From Desulfobacterales bacterium (GTDB lineage: Bacteria > Desulfobacterota > Desulfobacteria > Desulfobacterales > JAHEIW01): a stretch of DNA of 64,000 nucleotides. Every line of letters begins with the position of its first letter. Position 1 is the stretch's first letter. Shown here in pieces: positions 16,248 through 25,811 of the stretch. The stretch lies in contig CP070746.1 in the NCBI GenBank assembly GCA_020348305.1, positions 622,815 to 686,814 on the forward strand, written 5' to 3'. The notes beneath the pieces are model-generated. The model saw only the letters and a program-made list of their open reading frames with translations, was not told the DNA's origin and made no database searches. A program made the translations under genes and the position numbers.

Positions 16248-18101
16248 CTAAAAGCCCGGCAATCCGCCAAATCCCCTCAAAGACCAGTAGATTCCTGTAA
16301 GAAAAAGCACAGCGATATTTGCGATGACAAAAATAGGAATTCCAACCCTGAGGTAATCTTTCGGCTCAAGATAGCCGCTGGCGTATACAATGGCATTTGG
16401 CGGTGTTCCAATGATTAAACAATATGCAAAAGATGATGCCATGGCAGTGGACATGGCCATAAAGGGTAAATAGGTCGTGCCCGGATGAACTAAACCGGCT
16501 ATGTTCAGTGTAATGGGACCTACCGCAGCGGCTGAGGGACCGTCTGCCATGAGATTGGTGATGACTGCGGTTATTCCGTTGGAGATTCCCATTAGTGGGA
16601 GCCCTGAGTCCATACCCAAGGGAGAGAGAAACTCCAGCACCGTTCTGGCCAGCCAATAGGCAGCCCCTGTGCTGTCTAACGTTCGGCCGAAGATAATAGC
16701 ACCGGCGTACAGCCAGACCACACCCCAGTCCACTCTTTCCTGGTAATCTCTCCAGTTGGTAACACCGGCGAACAGATAGGCCACGGCACCGGCGATTGCA
16801 ATCACACCGATACCGAGGCGGACCGGATAAATTCCCAATTCATAAAATGTTTTTTCAGTAAACCAGCCAAATATCATTACAATGAAGATAATGACCGCCC
16901 AGATTTGTTTACGGTTCCAGCCGCCCATTTTGTCGATTTCATTTTTTAGCTGGCTCATGGCCGGCGCCAGGGATGTGATCCGGGGCTTAAATCGCCAGTT
17001 GACGGAAACCCAGGTGATAGGAATCATAATCAAAAGAAACGGGAAGCAATAGGTTACCCACTGAAAATAACCGATGTCCAAACCGAACATATCATTCAGA
17101 TACGTCATCATAATGACATTGCGCGCCCCCCCTGACGGTGCGCCCGGGCCGCCGATGTTGCAGGCCATGGCGATGGTAATCATCAGCAACTTGCCCAGCT
17201 CGGGATCTTCCGGGACCTCCCGTGTCAGGCTGTTCTGATACAGCAGCATGCCGATGGGGAGAAACATGGCAGCCAGAGCATGATCTGAAATAAATGCCGC
17301 CAAGGGGGTGATGATAATAAAGAAAATCAGCGTAATCCATCGTGCACTCGGAATGGCTATCTTTCGGAAGATCATCAGGCAGACGCGCTTGTCCACTCCG
17401 GTTTTTATAAAGGCTGCTGCAAACATCAGGCTGCCCATGATAAACCAGCAGGCATCATCCCAGTAAAGCATGGCCACACTTTTGCGCGAAACAACACCGC
17501 TAAAAACCAACAGCAGTCCAATACAAAATGCAACTCCCGGCAGAGGTATGCATTCCGTTAGAAAACAGAGCACCACAAACACCACCATGGCAATGGAAAC
17601 TTTAATATGCCAGGCACCTTGATCCGCAGTCTTTTTATCTTTAGCAGATAATTCCTCGTATTTGAGCCCATGCTTGCGAAGATCCAGAGACCTTTTCATA
17701 ATATCCAAGTAAGCTTCATCGCTGACCTTTTCTTTTATATGCGCGACGGCTTTTTTGAAGTTTTTTTGATCCAGCGGTATATTGTATTTTTTTGCCCACA
17801 TTAAATCTCTTTTTAAAAAGCCTTTTTTGTGCAATGCCCCCATGCGCATGTTACGCTCCATCATCTGAGCAGTTATAAGCTGCCATTGTTCGACGTCTGA
17901 GCTTGGTTTATTGTACAGCGTCCGAGTGAGATAATTTACGACGGCTTTTGGACCAACTTTGTATTCCGTTCCTACATCCTTCATGCCGTAAGGAGTGGGC
18001 ATCATCAAGATGCCAAAAAGTAGGACAACCGGTAAAATGAATATTTTCCATTCCACATATTTGTCGTATCCGGTAGCTTTTTGCTTCTTTTCGACAGCCA
18101 T
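16248..18101 (-). CDS. DASS-family (SLC13) anion:sodium symporter with large N-terminal insert
   Basis: 617 residues, longer than the usual 450-550. TM1 (about 17-37) is followed by a soluble, Lys-rich helical insert (about 40-165) and then the normal DASS body. Landmarks are FISDHALAAMFLPIGMLL, the SNT-like motifs in IAMACNIGGPGAPSGGARNVIMM and ITNLMADGPSAAAVGP, and IGTPPNAIVYASGYL near the end. The family moves sulfate, dicarboxylates or related anions with sodium. Sulfate or a C4-acid is likely in this organism, but residues do not decide it. The insert is unexplained. Confidence 0.86.
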   Translation of the reverse strand: MAVEKKQKATGYDKYVEWKIFILPVVLLFGILMMPTPYGMKDVGTEYKVGPKAVVNYLTRTLYNKPSSDVEQWQLITAQMMERNMRMGALHKKGFLKRDLMWAKKYNIPLDQKNFKKAVAHIKEKVSDEAYLDIMKRSLDLRKHGLKYEELSAKDKKTADQGAWHIKVSIAMVVFVVLCFLTECIPLPGVAFCIGLLLVFSGVVSRKSVAMLYWDDACWFIMGSLMFAAAFIKTGVDKRVCLMIFRKIAIPSARWITLIFFIIITPLAAFISDHALAAMFLPIGMLLYQNSLTREVPEDPELGKLLMITIAMACNIGGPGAPSGGARNVIMMTYLNDMFGLDIGYFQWVTYCFPFLLIMIPITWVSVNWRFKPRITSLAPAMSQLKNEIDKMGGWNRKQIWAVIIFIVMIFGWFTEKTFYELGIYPVRLGIGVIAIAGAVAYLFAGVTNWRDYQERVDWGVVWLYAGAIIFGRTLDSTGAAYWLARTVLEFLSPLGMDSGLPLMGISNGITAVITNLMADGPSAAAVGPITLNIAGLVHPGTTYLPFMAMSTAMASSFAYCLIIGTPPNAIVYASGYLEPKDYLRVGIPIFVIANIAVLFLTGIYWSLRGFGGLPGF

Positions 18102-18223
18102 TTTCCATTTTTCCTTGAGTTAGCCGTAAAGCGTAAGTTTAAAAGATCATGCTGCATTCTAGTGCTTGATGATTCATTGCCAGATCTTATTTAAGAACAG
18201 ACCGGTCAAGCCTACGTATAAAA

Positions 18224-18679
18224 TCAGGAAGTGCTTTGGTCCCGGATAATTTCCCTCGGAGATTTCATGAACTTGCGGCCTTGGGCCAATCGAATTTTTT
18301 CTTCCAGCCGCTGGCGTTTCTCAAATGCCTCTTCGGCTTTTTGAAGAAGATCATCGACTTCCGTGGGTTTCATTAAATAATCAGTCGCGCCGGACTTCAG
18401 TCCCTCGATTGCGGATTCCACCGTAGCGTGACCTGTCAGCATGATGACTTCTACCAGGGGAAATTGTTTTTTAATTTCTTTCAAGGTAGCGATGCCGTCC
18501 ATACCGGGCATTTTGACATCTAATATGACGATGTGGATGTTCCTTTGCTTCAAAATTTCAAGCGCTTCTGCACCGCTGGCTGCAGTCAATGTCTCATAAC
18601 CTTTCTTTATAAGTAATTTTTTTGTAGTGGAAAGAAACCGTTCTTCATCATCCACCAACATAATCTTCATTTTTTCCAT
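18224..18679 (-). CDS. Response regulator, receiver with short tail
   Basis: 151 residues. The receiver has IMLVDDEERFLSTTKKLL, IVILDVKMPGMDGIATL with the phospho-Asp, MLTGHATVES and MKPTEVDDLLQKA. The tail is a short basic helix (RQRLEEKIRLAQGRKF) and not a known output domain. It lies 49 bases after the Cache kinase gene and is certainly its partner, under the sigma-54 promoter at 20535. It may act on another regulator or through protein contacts. Confidence 0.9.
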   Translation of the reverse strand: MEKMKIMLVDDEERFLSTTKKLLIKKGYETLTAASGAEALEILKQRNIHIVILDVKMPGMDGIATLKEIKKQFPLVEVIMLTGHATVESAIEGLKSGATDYLMKPTEVDDLLQKAEEAFEKRQRLEEKIRLAQGRKFMKSPREIIRDQSTS

Positions 18680-18728
18680 CGTTAACTCCTCTGGTTCGCT
18701 TATTAAACCGCAAAAATGCTGCTAAGCC

Positions 18729-20414
18729 TTATACGGCAGTCGGTATCCGTATGGTGAAGGTTGTTCCAACGTTCTCTTGACTGTCAACCGACATCTCTCC
18801 GCCTATTTTATGGATAATGCCGAAACATACCGAAAGGCCCAAGCCTGTACCTTTTCCTAAAGGCTTGGTTGTAAAAAACGGTGTAAAAACTTTCGGCAGA
18901 TTCTCTGAACGAATACCGATGCCGTTGTCACTGATCCGGATATCAACATGATTGTTTTCGGAGGGCAAGGCCTCGACGATCAGTTCGCCCCCCGAGAAGC
19001 CGTGTCTGGCCACAATTGCGTCGATCGCATTATTTAAGAGATTTATCATTACCTGCTGAAGTTGACTGGGATCGCCGTGAATGGGAGGCAGGCTATCGGA
19101 TATATTTTGTTTCACGCCAATTCCGTGTACACTTGCTTTTTTTGCCACCATGCCGATGATCTCAGGGATAAATGTGCATAGAACAACGTCTTCGGGAACC
19201 GGCTCACTCTTCCTGCCAAATTTAAGAATGGCCTGGGTAATTTCTGCGCAGCGATCCACCTGGTGTTTGATTTGACTGACGGAATCTTCCAGATCGGCTA
19301 CGTCTTCTGATTCTATCAGTTCTCCTTTTGCTTTCAGGTCCGCAAGGATCATGCTGATCAGGGTATGCTCACTCTTCATGATTTGAAGGGGATTGTTGAT
19401 TTCGTGGGCAAATCCGGCAGCCATTTCACCGATTTCTGCCAGCCGGCCGGCGTGGATGAGTTGTTCTCCGAGTTGATTTTTTTCCGCATCCATTCGCTCC
19501 ATGCGCCAGATGATTCTGCCCGTCAAATAAAATGCCACACCGATGATTACCGCACCGCCCGCCAAGCTGATCAAAACGATCAGGTACGAAGCTTTTTGAA
19601 GGGATTTAAAAGCATCCGCTTTTTTCTGGCGAACCACCAGCAACCAGCTCTTATCTTTTAGCCAGGTGGTGGCATAAAGATATTGTTCTCCTTTTGTATC
19701 GGTTCCAAGAAATGTCTTAATGCCGTCATGGGCAGGCCCGTATTTGCGATAATCCGGATCCTTTTGCGTCAAGGAACCGCCGGAACGTCTCTCTGTCTGA
19801 AAAACACCCCCAGCATCCAGCAGGTAAGCTTCGCCGGTTTTGCCGATACTTACGCCTTCTACCAGTTCGTTGAATATCTGAGTGTCAATGGTTGCACGAA
19901 TCACCCACCTTTGCTCGGTATCGCTTTTGGCAATGGCAATAATAAAATGCGGTATCTGGCGGTAACCCAAAAACACATCACTGATGTAATACCCTTCCTT
20001 CATTACTTCACGGAACCAGGATGTGTTTTGGTAATTTCTACCGCTTAGCTGAAAGGGTCCAATATAGGCTACATGTAATCCGTTTTCATTGAAAATACCC
20101 AGATCCACAAATGCATTGGAAACTTTTCGCAAGTGCTCAAACACATTTCGCAGATTTTCAGCCTGACCGAGATAATCAAACGATTCGGAATTCAGAATGT
20201 AATTTAAATCCGCGGTACGCTCGCGAAGAAACGATTCAATCATCTGCCGATGATCTTCCACGATGCGCTTCATGGCGAAGATAGTGCTGGTTTCAAGGGA
20301 AATGGTAAAATAATAGTAACCGATCCCCAGAACCAGAATAAACGGAATGAACGGCACCAGGATCATGCAGGTCAGAATCGTTTTCTTCAACGCGCCATAT
20401 GGGTTTGGTTTCAT
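18729..20414 (-). CDS. Cache-domain sensor histidine kinase
   Basis: 561 residues. TM1 (about 15-37), a periplasmic Cache sensor (38-280; hallmark NGLHVAYIGPFQLSGRNYQNTSWF and PHFIIAIAKSD) and TM2 (about 283-305). The kinase core has [15 protein letters not shown] with the phospho-His, [32 protein letters not shown]. It senses a small periplasmic ligand and phosphorylates the next regulator. It starts a transcript with a sigma-54 promoter and the shared 26-base element. Two relatives lie at 21324 and 25812. Confidence 0.93.
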   Translation of the reverse strand: MKPNPYGALKKTILTCMILVPFIPFILVLGIGYYYFTISLETSTIFAMKRIVEDHRQMIESFLRERTADLNYILNSESFDYLGQAENLRNVFEHLRKVSNAFVDLGIFNENGLHVAYIGPFQLSGRNYQNTSWFREVMKEGYYISDVFLGYRQIPHFIIAIAKSDTEQRWVIRATIDTQIFNELVEGVSIGKTGEAYLLDAGGVFQTERRSGGSLTQKDPDYRKYGPAHDGIKTFLGTDTKGEQYLYATTWLKDKSWLLVVRQKKADAFKSLQKASYLIVLISLAGGAVIIGVAFYLTGRIIWRMERMDAEKNQLGEQLIHAGRLAEIGEMAAGFAHEINNPLQIMKSEHTLISMILADLKAKGELIESEDVADLEDSVSQIKHQVDRCAEITQAILKFGRKSEPVPEDVVLCTFIPEIIGMVAKKASVHGIGVKQNISDSLPPIHGDPSQLQQVMINLLNNAIDAIVARHGFSGGELIVEALPSENNHVDIRISDNGIGIRSENLPKVFTPFFTTKPLGKGTGLGLSVCFGIIHKIGGEMSVDSQENVGTTFTIRIPTAV

Positions 20415-20534
20415 AATTTAGGAATTCAAATTACGTCTTCGATATAATCTGTGTCTTGCCGGTTTTCGGCGACATTATTTTTGCGATAAAGATAACGCTC
20501 CAGTGCTCGTGTTGACATTTCGTAGTCCTAGATA

Positions 20535-20551
20535 CGCAAGCTATATGCCAA
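20535..20551 (-). promoter_or_regulatory. Sigma-54 promoter of Cache kinase/regulator operon
   Basis: Minus strand TTGGCATATAGCTTGC: GG and GC are separated by 10 bases and both boxes match the sigma-54 consensus. It lies about 120 bases before the start at 20414. Confidence 0.82.
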
Positions 20552-20646
20552 CCCACAAGCAACGCGAGTGTTTCTATAAGCGATTTATTTCATTGAGTTT
20601 ATTGAAAAGGCCGTCTTTACGGCTTTACAACAGCGGACATGATAGA

Positions 20647-20672
20647 TGTCGATATTTTTTACAGTTTGTAAA
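20647..20672. promoter_or_regulatory. Shared 26-base upstream element (copy 1)
   Basis: TGTC at 20647, then 10 bases rich in T, ACA, three bases and TGTAAA ending at 20672. The core is the palindrome TTTACA-N3-TGTAAA. Its centre lies about 116 bases upstream of the -24 GG, the usual distance for an enhancer site bound by a sigma-54 activator. Confidence 0.72.
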
Positions 20673-20831
20673 TACGCAATCGCTATGCCCGGATAGAACC
20701 GATCTGCGGCGTTATTACGCTTGCTTCTTCCTGCGGCAAGACGAGGATGGCGCCGCTGTCGGTTTGCGCTGTGATAAAACCTCACGCCTTTACCGCAATC
20801 GCCGATGGCGTTGTGTGCGTGATATCCGGCG

Positions 20832-21290
20832 TCATTTTTTTTGCGGAAACAAGTCGAAAACATCGTGAGGAGATTCCACCACCTTCTGAATCTTTTCGTG
20901 CATGTCTTTTTTTACTTCGCCGTCCTTTTTCTGCCAGGCGCTTTCAATCTTGGCGACGAGTTCGTCGATTTCGCAAGGCTTGGTTAAATAGTCGTATGCC
21001 CCCAGCTTTATCGCCTCCAGTGCCGTATCAATGGAGCCGTGTCCGGTCAAGATCAACGTCTCCGTGAAAAGACCGAGCTTTTTGATTTCTTTCAATGTTG
21101 TGATACCGTCCATGCCGGGCATTTTGAGGTCTAACACTACAACATCGAAATCTTTTTCTTCCAGGGCTCGAATAGCACTATCACCGCTGTTAACCTCCGT
21201 GACAATATATCCTCGATTGGTCAAAAGTTTTGCCATATTTTTGGTAAATACGACTTCATCATCGACCAATAAAATTTTAGAGCCTATCAT
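20832..21290 (-). CDS. Response regulator, receiver with short tail
   Basis: 152 residues. ILLVDDEVVFTKNMAKLL, VVVLDLKMPGMDGITTL with the phospho-Asp, ILTGHGSIDTALEA and TKPCEIDELVAKIESAW make a full receiver. The tail KKDGEVKKDMHEKIQKVVESP has no known output fold. It follows the Cache kinase at 21324 by 33 bases and is its cognate partner. It resembles the regulator at 18224, so the two kinase/regulator sets are probably duplicates. Confidence 0.9.
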   Translation of the reverse strand: MIGSKILLVDDEVVFTKNMAKLLTNRGYIVTEVNSGDSAIRALEEKDFDVVVLDLKMPGMDGITTLKEIKKLGLFTETLILTGHGSIDTALEAIKLGAYDYLTKPCEIDELVAKIESAWQKKDGEVKKDMHEKIQKVVESPHDVFDLFPQKK

Positions 21291-21323
21291 GGTATTCCTC
21301 CTTTTGTATGAATTTGAAGAAAA

Positions 21324-23111
21324 TTAAGAAGCTTCATGCATAGCCATGTCTTTTTCCAATTCCATGGGAGGTCGATTTGGAATAAACAGCACAAATTCTG
21401 TACCTGTGTCTAATTCACTGCGAACCGAAATATTTCCTCCCAGCTGTTTCATAATGCTGTAGCAAATCGATAAGCCTAAACCGGTCCCCTTGCCCACCGA
21501 TTTAGTGGTGAAAAACGGATCAAATATTTTTACCAAATTTTCCGGGGCAATACCCGAACCGCTATCCTCGAATGTAATCGTCACGCCATCGTGGGCTTGA
21601 TCGACTTGGGTTTTGATCCGGATGGAACCATAGGGTTTTGCATCGTGCGCATCGATGGCATTGGTAATAATGTTGAGAAACACCTGCTGGAGCTGGGAGG
21701 GATCCGAAATTAACGCTGGAAGCGCCTGATCCAACTCAACAAAAAATTTAATCCCGCTGGCGCGAGCCTCACGCTCCATAAGCTCAATGATTTCTTTGAT
21801 AAACTGATTAATATCCACCGTTTCGAGAACCGATTCAGTACGACGGGAAAATCTGAGCAAATTTTGGGTGATCCGTTTGCAGCGCTGTACCTGAACATCG
21901 ATTTGGTTCATGGAATCTTTAAATTGTTTTTCAAATTCAGAGCATTGAATCGGATGCCGGGCCGCGGCGTCCAGCAGCAGTTGTCTTTCGGTAAGAACAA
22001 TGGCCAAAGGGTTGTTGATCTCGTGGGCAACACCGGCCGATAATTGTCCGATGGCCGCCAGTTTGCCTGCCTGCATCAGCTGCTTGCCTAACTGATCGGA
22101 CTCATGATCGCGCTTTTTGATCGCAGAAATCATATGCCTCGTACTAAGAATAGCGACCAACAAAATTGTCAGAGCGCTGAGATGAAGAAATATTAATGTG
22201 GCATAATTGGCATGATTGACATCGTTGAAGGCTTCCGAATAATTTTGCTTCACAACCAGCAGCCACTTCGGGTTTTCAAGCCACGTTTCACAGGTGATTT
22301 GACGCGGTCTGCGTTCGTTGGGAAATCCATTCTTTTTTTTCAGGATTTTGACTCGCATCCCTTTGTAGATAGCTTCAATGGGATAGGACGCTGCTTGCAT
22401 GATGTTGCCCTGGAAACGAGGGGTGGTTTGGAAGATGCCCTGACGGTTGAGCAGGTAGACTTCGCCGGTTTTCCCGATGCGAACATTTTCGACCAGAGAG
22501 CGAAACACTTCCGTATTGATGGTCGCTCTCAAAATCCATTTCGAGCCGTTTTCCAGGCGAGATACCGCAATGACAAAATGGGGGTCTTTGCGAAATCCCA
22601 TAAACATGTCACTGATGTAGAGGTCCTTTTCCATAACCTCTTTGAACCAGAAGGCCTGGGAATAATTTTTGCTCATTAAATCATAAGGTCCGATGTAGGC
22701 CAGATGGCGGCCGTCGGCATCGATGATTCCCAGGTCCGTAATGGCCCAATAATCGCGGTTGATCATCTCAAAGATGTCATTCAGATTCGCAATTTGAGTT
22801 AAGTACCCCTTCGAATGGGAATGCGCGATGAGGTGCAGCTTCGAGCTGTGTTCGGCTAAAAACAGCTCAATGATTCTTTTGTGATGTTCTACTTCGGTTC
22901 GCAGGGAATTCATCATACGGTCTTTTGCAAAGCCGGTGTAATAGACGCTAATTCCCCAGCCCACCAGTAACAGGGGGACCAGCGAACACAGAACGGTTAA
23001 CAGCACAAATTTGCGAAACAGGTGTGAATAATACTTCTTTTGCCGTTCTGCCAAACTGGTTTCGTTGGAATCTTTATTGATGGTTTTTTGTGATTCCATT
23101 TTTGTCCTCAT
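21324..23111 (-). CDS. Cache-domain sensor histidine kinase (second of three)
   Basis: 595 residues. TM1 (about 33-55), Cache sensor (about 56-310; [36 protein letters not shown]), TM2 (about 312-332), then the kinase: [15 protein letters not shown] with the phospho-His, [18 protein letters not shown] and [14 protein letters not shown]. It is close to the kinase at 18729 in both sensor and core. It is transcribed after the GNAT-deacetylase gene, 243 bases away, and before its regulator. Own promoter not identified. Confidence 0.93.
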   Translation of the reverse strand: MRTKMESQKTINKDSNETSLAERQKKYYSHLFRKFVLLTVLCSLVPLLLVGWGISVYYTGFAKDRMMNSLRTEVEHHKRIIELFLAEHSSKLHLIAHSHSKGYLTQIANLNDIFEMINRDYWAITDLGIIDADGRHLAYIGPYDLMSKNYSQAFWFKEVMEKDLYISDMFMGFRKDPHFVIAVSRLENGSKWILRATINTEVFRSLVENVRIGKTGEVYLLNRQGIFQTTPRFQGNIMQAASYPIEAIYKGMRVKILKKKNGFPNERRPRQITCETWLENPKWLLVVKQNYSEAFNDVNHANYATLIFLHLSALTILLVAILSTRHMISAIKKRDHESDQLGKQLMQAGKLAAIGQLSAGVAHEINNPLAIVLTERQLLLDAAARHPIQCSEFEKQFKDSMNQIDVQVQRCKRITQNLLRFSRRTESVLETVDINQFIKEIIELMEREARASGIKFFVELDQALPALISDPSQLQQVFLNIITNAIDAHDAKPYGSIRIKTQVDQAHDGVTITFEDSGSGIAPENLVKIFDPFFTTKSVGKGTGLGLSICYSIMKQLGGNISVRSELDTGTEFVLFIPNRPPMELEKDMAMHEAS

Positions 23112-23354
23112 ACAGCCGACAGGATTGCAGCGGTAAAGTTTGCTAATGCCTGCTGCCTGCTCATCTCAAACGTTCGATATTCTTGGTTTCAATAAACATG
23201 CCAGAAATAATGGAATAAACGTCGGCGTAAAATACAATATAATCAATAGGTTTTTCATCACATTGATTGGGTTTGTCAGAACCGGAAGCGTCGGTGTAAA
23301 CTGGAAGGTTACAGTGGTTGTATATTCGAGAGTTACATATATTTGAAAACGGAT

Positions 23355-25790
23355 TTAAGTTAGAGAAGGCCAATACTTCTTATGGATTTCGATCGCCTTT
23401 CTCAATGCCGCCAGTTTCGGAACGGGATTGGCAATAATTTGATTTAACTTTTTACGGTTCAGCGATGATATATTGCAGAGCTCCCGGATGAGATGGAGGC
23501 TACATGCTTGAATTCCTTTGATGCTGTATCCGCCTTCTAAGGCAAATACGATACGACCGTCACAGATCTGTTCCGCAATGTCCACCAGCAACGAGCTCAT
23601 CGATGCATAGCCTTCCGGGGTGGCGCGCATGCCTCCCAGGCGATCATGCAGGTAGAGATCGAATCCGCAGGACACCAGGACCATGCCGGGTTTAAAGTGG
23701 CAGGCCAAAGGCTGTACCAGATAATGAATGATTTCGACAAAGTCCCTGTCGACGTGGCCGTTGGCGAGGGGAACATTGACCGTGAAGCCCTCGCCCTTGC
23801 CGCAGCCGACTTCACTAAAATTTCCGGTTCCCGGAAATCCTGGAAAACGATGCAGGGAGACATACAGGACCTCATCGGTATCGTAAAAAGCAGATTGGGT
23901 GCCGTTGCCATGATGGGCATCGATATCGACGATCATCACCCGTTGCAAACCATAACGATGTTGCAAATAGCGGGCGCCCAGGGCGACATTGTTAAACAGG
24001 CAAAACCCCATAGCCTTGCCCGCTTCGGCATGGTGCCCCGGGGGACGGATGCACGCGAAGCCTCGTTTGGCGCTGCCGGCCCAAATGGCATCTATCAGAC
24101 TGAATACCGACCCGACAGCCATGCGAGCCACCTCATAAGATTTTTCACTGGTTTGCGTGTCCAGATCCAAGGTGCTCAGGGGTTTGCCCGCCGTCTGAGC
24201 GATGCGCTCGATGTGTTCGAAAGTATGAACCCAGGAGAGCTCATCCACCGTAGCCAACCGTGGTTCTATCGGCAGCCATTTTCCTTCCAGCGACGGGTGA
24301 TGAAGTACGGATTGAATGGCTTGGATACGTTTGGCATTTTCCAAATGAAAAATATTTTCCAAGTGACGGGCAAAATCCTCGCTGTAACTTACCAGCAGTG
24401 GCTGAAAACTTGGTTGCGGCGCCTGATACAATCGTACCCATCCCGACGCTGCGGCCAGTTCCAGCAGTTTTCTGGCCTCGGGTAATTTGTCTCGGTGTTT
24501 GAACAGATATTTAAGCGCCGCATCGGCCAGCGTCGGGTGCGTTCGGGATTGCACGCTTAGTTTCAAAAAGGCGAATATTATCTTGCGATGGGCTCTGGTG
24601 GCTTTGGTGCGCGGGTGTTTGCTCAGCCATTTCATCTGTTGCGCAATCAACTTATTGACCGCTTCGAGCAGTTCGGTGCTCGGCTTCCGGCAGTTATTGA
24701 CCATCACCAGAATGCTGCGCAGAAGAAATCCCCTGGGTTGCTTCAAGACATATTCGTAAGGCCTGCGAGGCTGGAAACCGATGGAGCGATAGAAGCGCAA
24801 CGCCCCGATTTCAGCATTGAGGACAACCTCTCCGACTTCCGGGAAATCGCTTTTCCAGAGCAACCATGTTCCGGCCACCAAGAAGGTGCCTACCCCTTTT
24901 ACTTTTTGAGGTCTAAGCGCCTCCGGGATTTGTTCCAGGCCGCCGACGGTCGCCAGATATTTTATTTCCAGGCTTTTTTTTAGATAATGCCGTTTTAGCT
25001 CGAGGAAGATCAATCCGAGAATTTTTCCTTGCACCACACACGCGAACAGCAGATTTTTGGATCGTTGAATTAAACACGTCAATAGAAAGCGGACATGGAA
25101 AAATTCGAGATTCATGGATGCCACCTGCAGCAGGGCATCCATGCAAAAAGGAAAAGGGATAAAGCGTGCCGGTGTGACATATTCGACGACACCTTCAAAT
25201 TGAGTCCTCGGGACGTCCGGCCCATGGTCTTCATGCAGGTACGTCAGCAACGGCCGGTCATCTCGTTTCATGCTTTCCAGAAGAGAGACAAGATCAACAA
25301 GCACCTGAACTCGTCCTCGGTGCTTGGATATCGGTGCAGCTCCTGTTTGTCTGTCGCGTTTCAGGCCGGCACCTTTGCCGTTCCTGGTTTCCAAACGCTT
25401 AAGGTCCTTGCGTACCCGAGCGATGGCATAATCGATCTCATGGCCGACCATCAATCTCAGACCGGCCTGGTGAATTTGGCCGGCGGCCCCGCGGTAATCG
25501 ACGGGATCGGAGCCGTTCTGCAGTTCCTGCTTTTTGAACAGCTCCCCGTATTTGATGAGCAGCTGCTGTTCGAGCGCGACGGTACCTTCCTGGAAATACA
25601 GATATTTTTTGAAAAAAACGGGTTGACCCTTGAAAAGAAAAAAAAGATCGTCGACCCCATCCCCGGTATCGGTTTTTTCCGACACACCGATCTCGCCCGC
25701 CCCGAGCATGGTATCCAGGGAATACCCGATTGCGGGATCGCGTTTTGCAATTTCTTCGATGGCTTGTTTGAGGTTTTCCCGTTTTATCAT
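23355..25790 (-). CDS. Fusion of GNAT acetyltransferase-like domain and HDAC-type deacetylase
   Basis: 811 residues. A mixed N-terminal region (1-225) is followed by a GNAT-like domain (about 225-350): GKILGLIFLELKR, KVKGVGTFLVAGTWLLW in the position of the acetyl-CoA loop (x-x-G-x-G), and NAEIGALRFYRSIGFQPRRP, a classic GNAT end. After a helical linker comes an HDAC/AcuC-type deacetylase (about 519-775). It has RPPGHHAEAG with the His pair near 586-587, VDIDAHHGNGT with two zinc ligands, SCGFD with the third, and EGGY with the catalytic Tyr, so it looks active. It lies between two Cache kinase genes, 21 bases after the first. It probably adds and removes acetyl groups on the same target. The GNAT call is the less certain part. 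Confidence 0.8.
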   Translation of the reverse strand: MIKRENLKQAIEEIAKRDPAIGYSLDTMLGAGEIGVSEKTDTGDGVDDLFFLFKGQPVFFKKYLYFQEGTVALEQQLLIKYGELFKKQELQNGSDPVDYRGAAGQIHQAGLRLMVGHEIDYAIARVRKDLKRLETRNGKGAGLKRDRQTGAAPISKHRGRVQVLVDLVSLLESMKRDDRPLLTYLHEDHGPDVPRTQFEGVVEYVTPARFIPFPFCMDALLQVASMNLEFFHVRFLLTCLIQRSKNLLFACVVQGKILGLIFLELKRHYLKKSLEIKYLATVGGLEQIPEALRPQKVKGVGTFLVAGTWLLWKSDFPEVGEVVLNAEIGALRFYRSIGFQPRRPYEYVLKQPRGFLLRSILVMVNNCRKPSTELLEAVNKLIAQQMKWLSKHPRTKATRAHRKIIFAFLKLSVQSRTHPTLADAALKYLFKHRDKLPEARKLLELAAASGWVRLYQAPQPSFQPLLVSYSEDFARHLENIFHLENAKRIQAIQSVLHHPSLEGKWLPIEPRLATVDELSWVHTFEHIERIAQTAGKPLSTLDLDTQTSEKSYEVARMAVGSVFSLIDAIWAGSAKRGFACIRPPGHHAEAGKAMGFCLFNNVALGARYLQHRYGLQRVMIVDIDAHHGNGTQSAFYDTDEVLYVSLHRFPGFPGTGNFSEVGCGKGEGFTVNVPLANGHVDRDFVEIIHYLVQPLACHFKPGMVLVSCGFDLYLHDRLGGMRATPEGYASMSSLLVDIAEQICDGRIVFALEGGYSIKGIQACSLHLIRELCNISSLNRKKLNQIIANPVPKLAALRKAIEIHKKYWPSLT

Positions 25791-25811
25791 GGGCGCAGTA
25801 TCGGCCGGATA

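Larger units (their letters stand above)
20415..20831. other. Regulatory intergenic region upstream of the Cache kinase
   Basis: Frames on both strands here are not real genes. The region holds the sigma-54 promoter (20535-20551) and the 26-base element (20647-20672), with one or more short GC-rich palindromes further away. Confidence 0.6.

Noticed and set aside
20503-20868. Long open frames on both strands between two regulator genes.
   Set aside because: They hold no domain, no start signals and overlap the promoter and the upstream element.
23278-23305. TGTCAG followed by TGTAAA upstream of the kinase at 23111.
   Set aside because: Internal spacing is one base too long, the centre lacks the T-run and ACA, and no sigma-54 promoter lies nearby.
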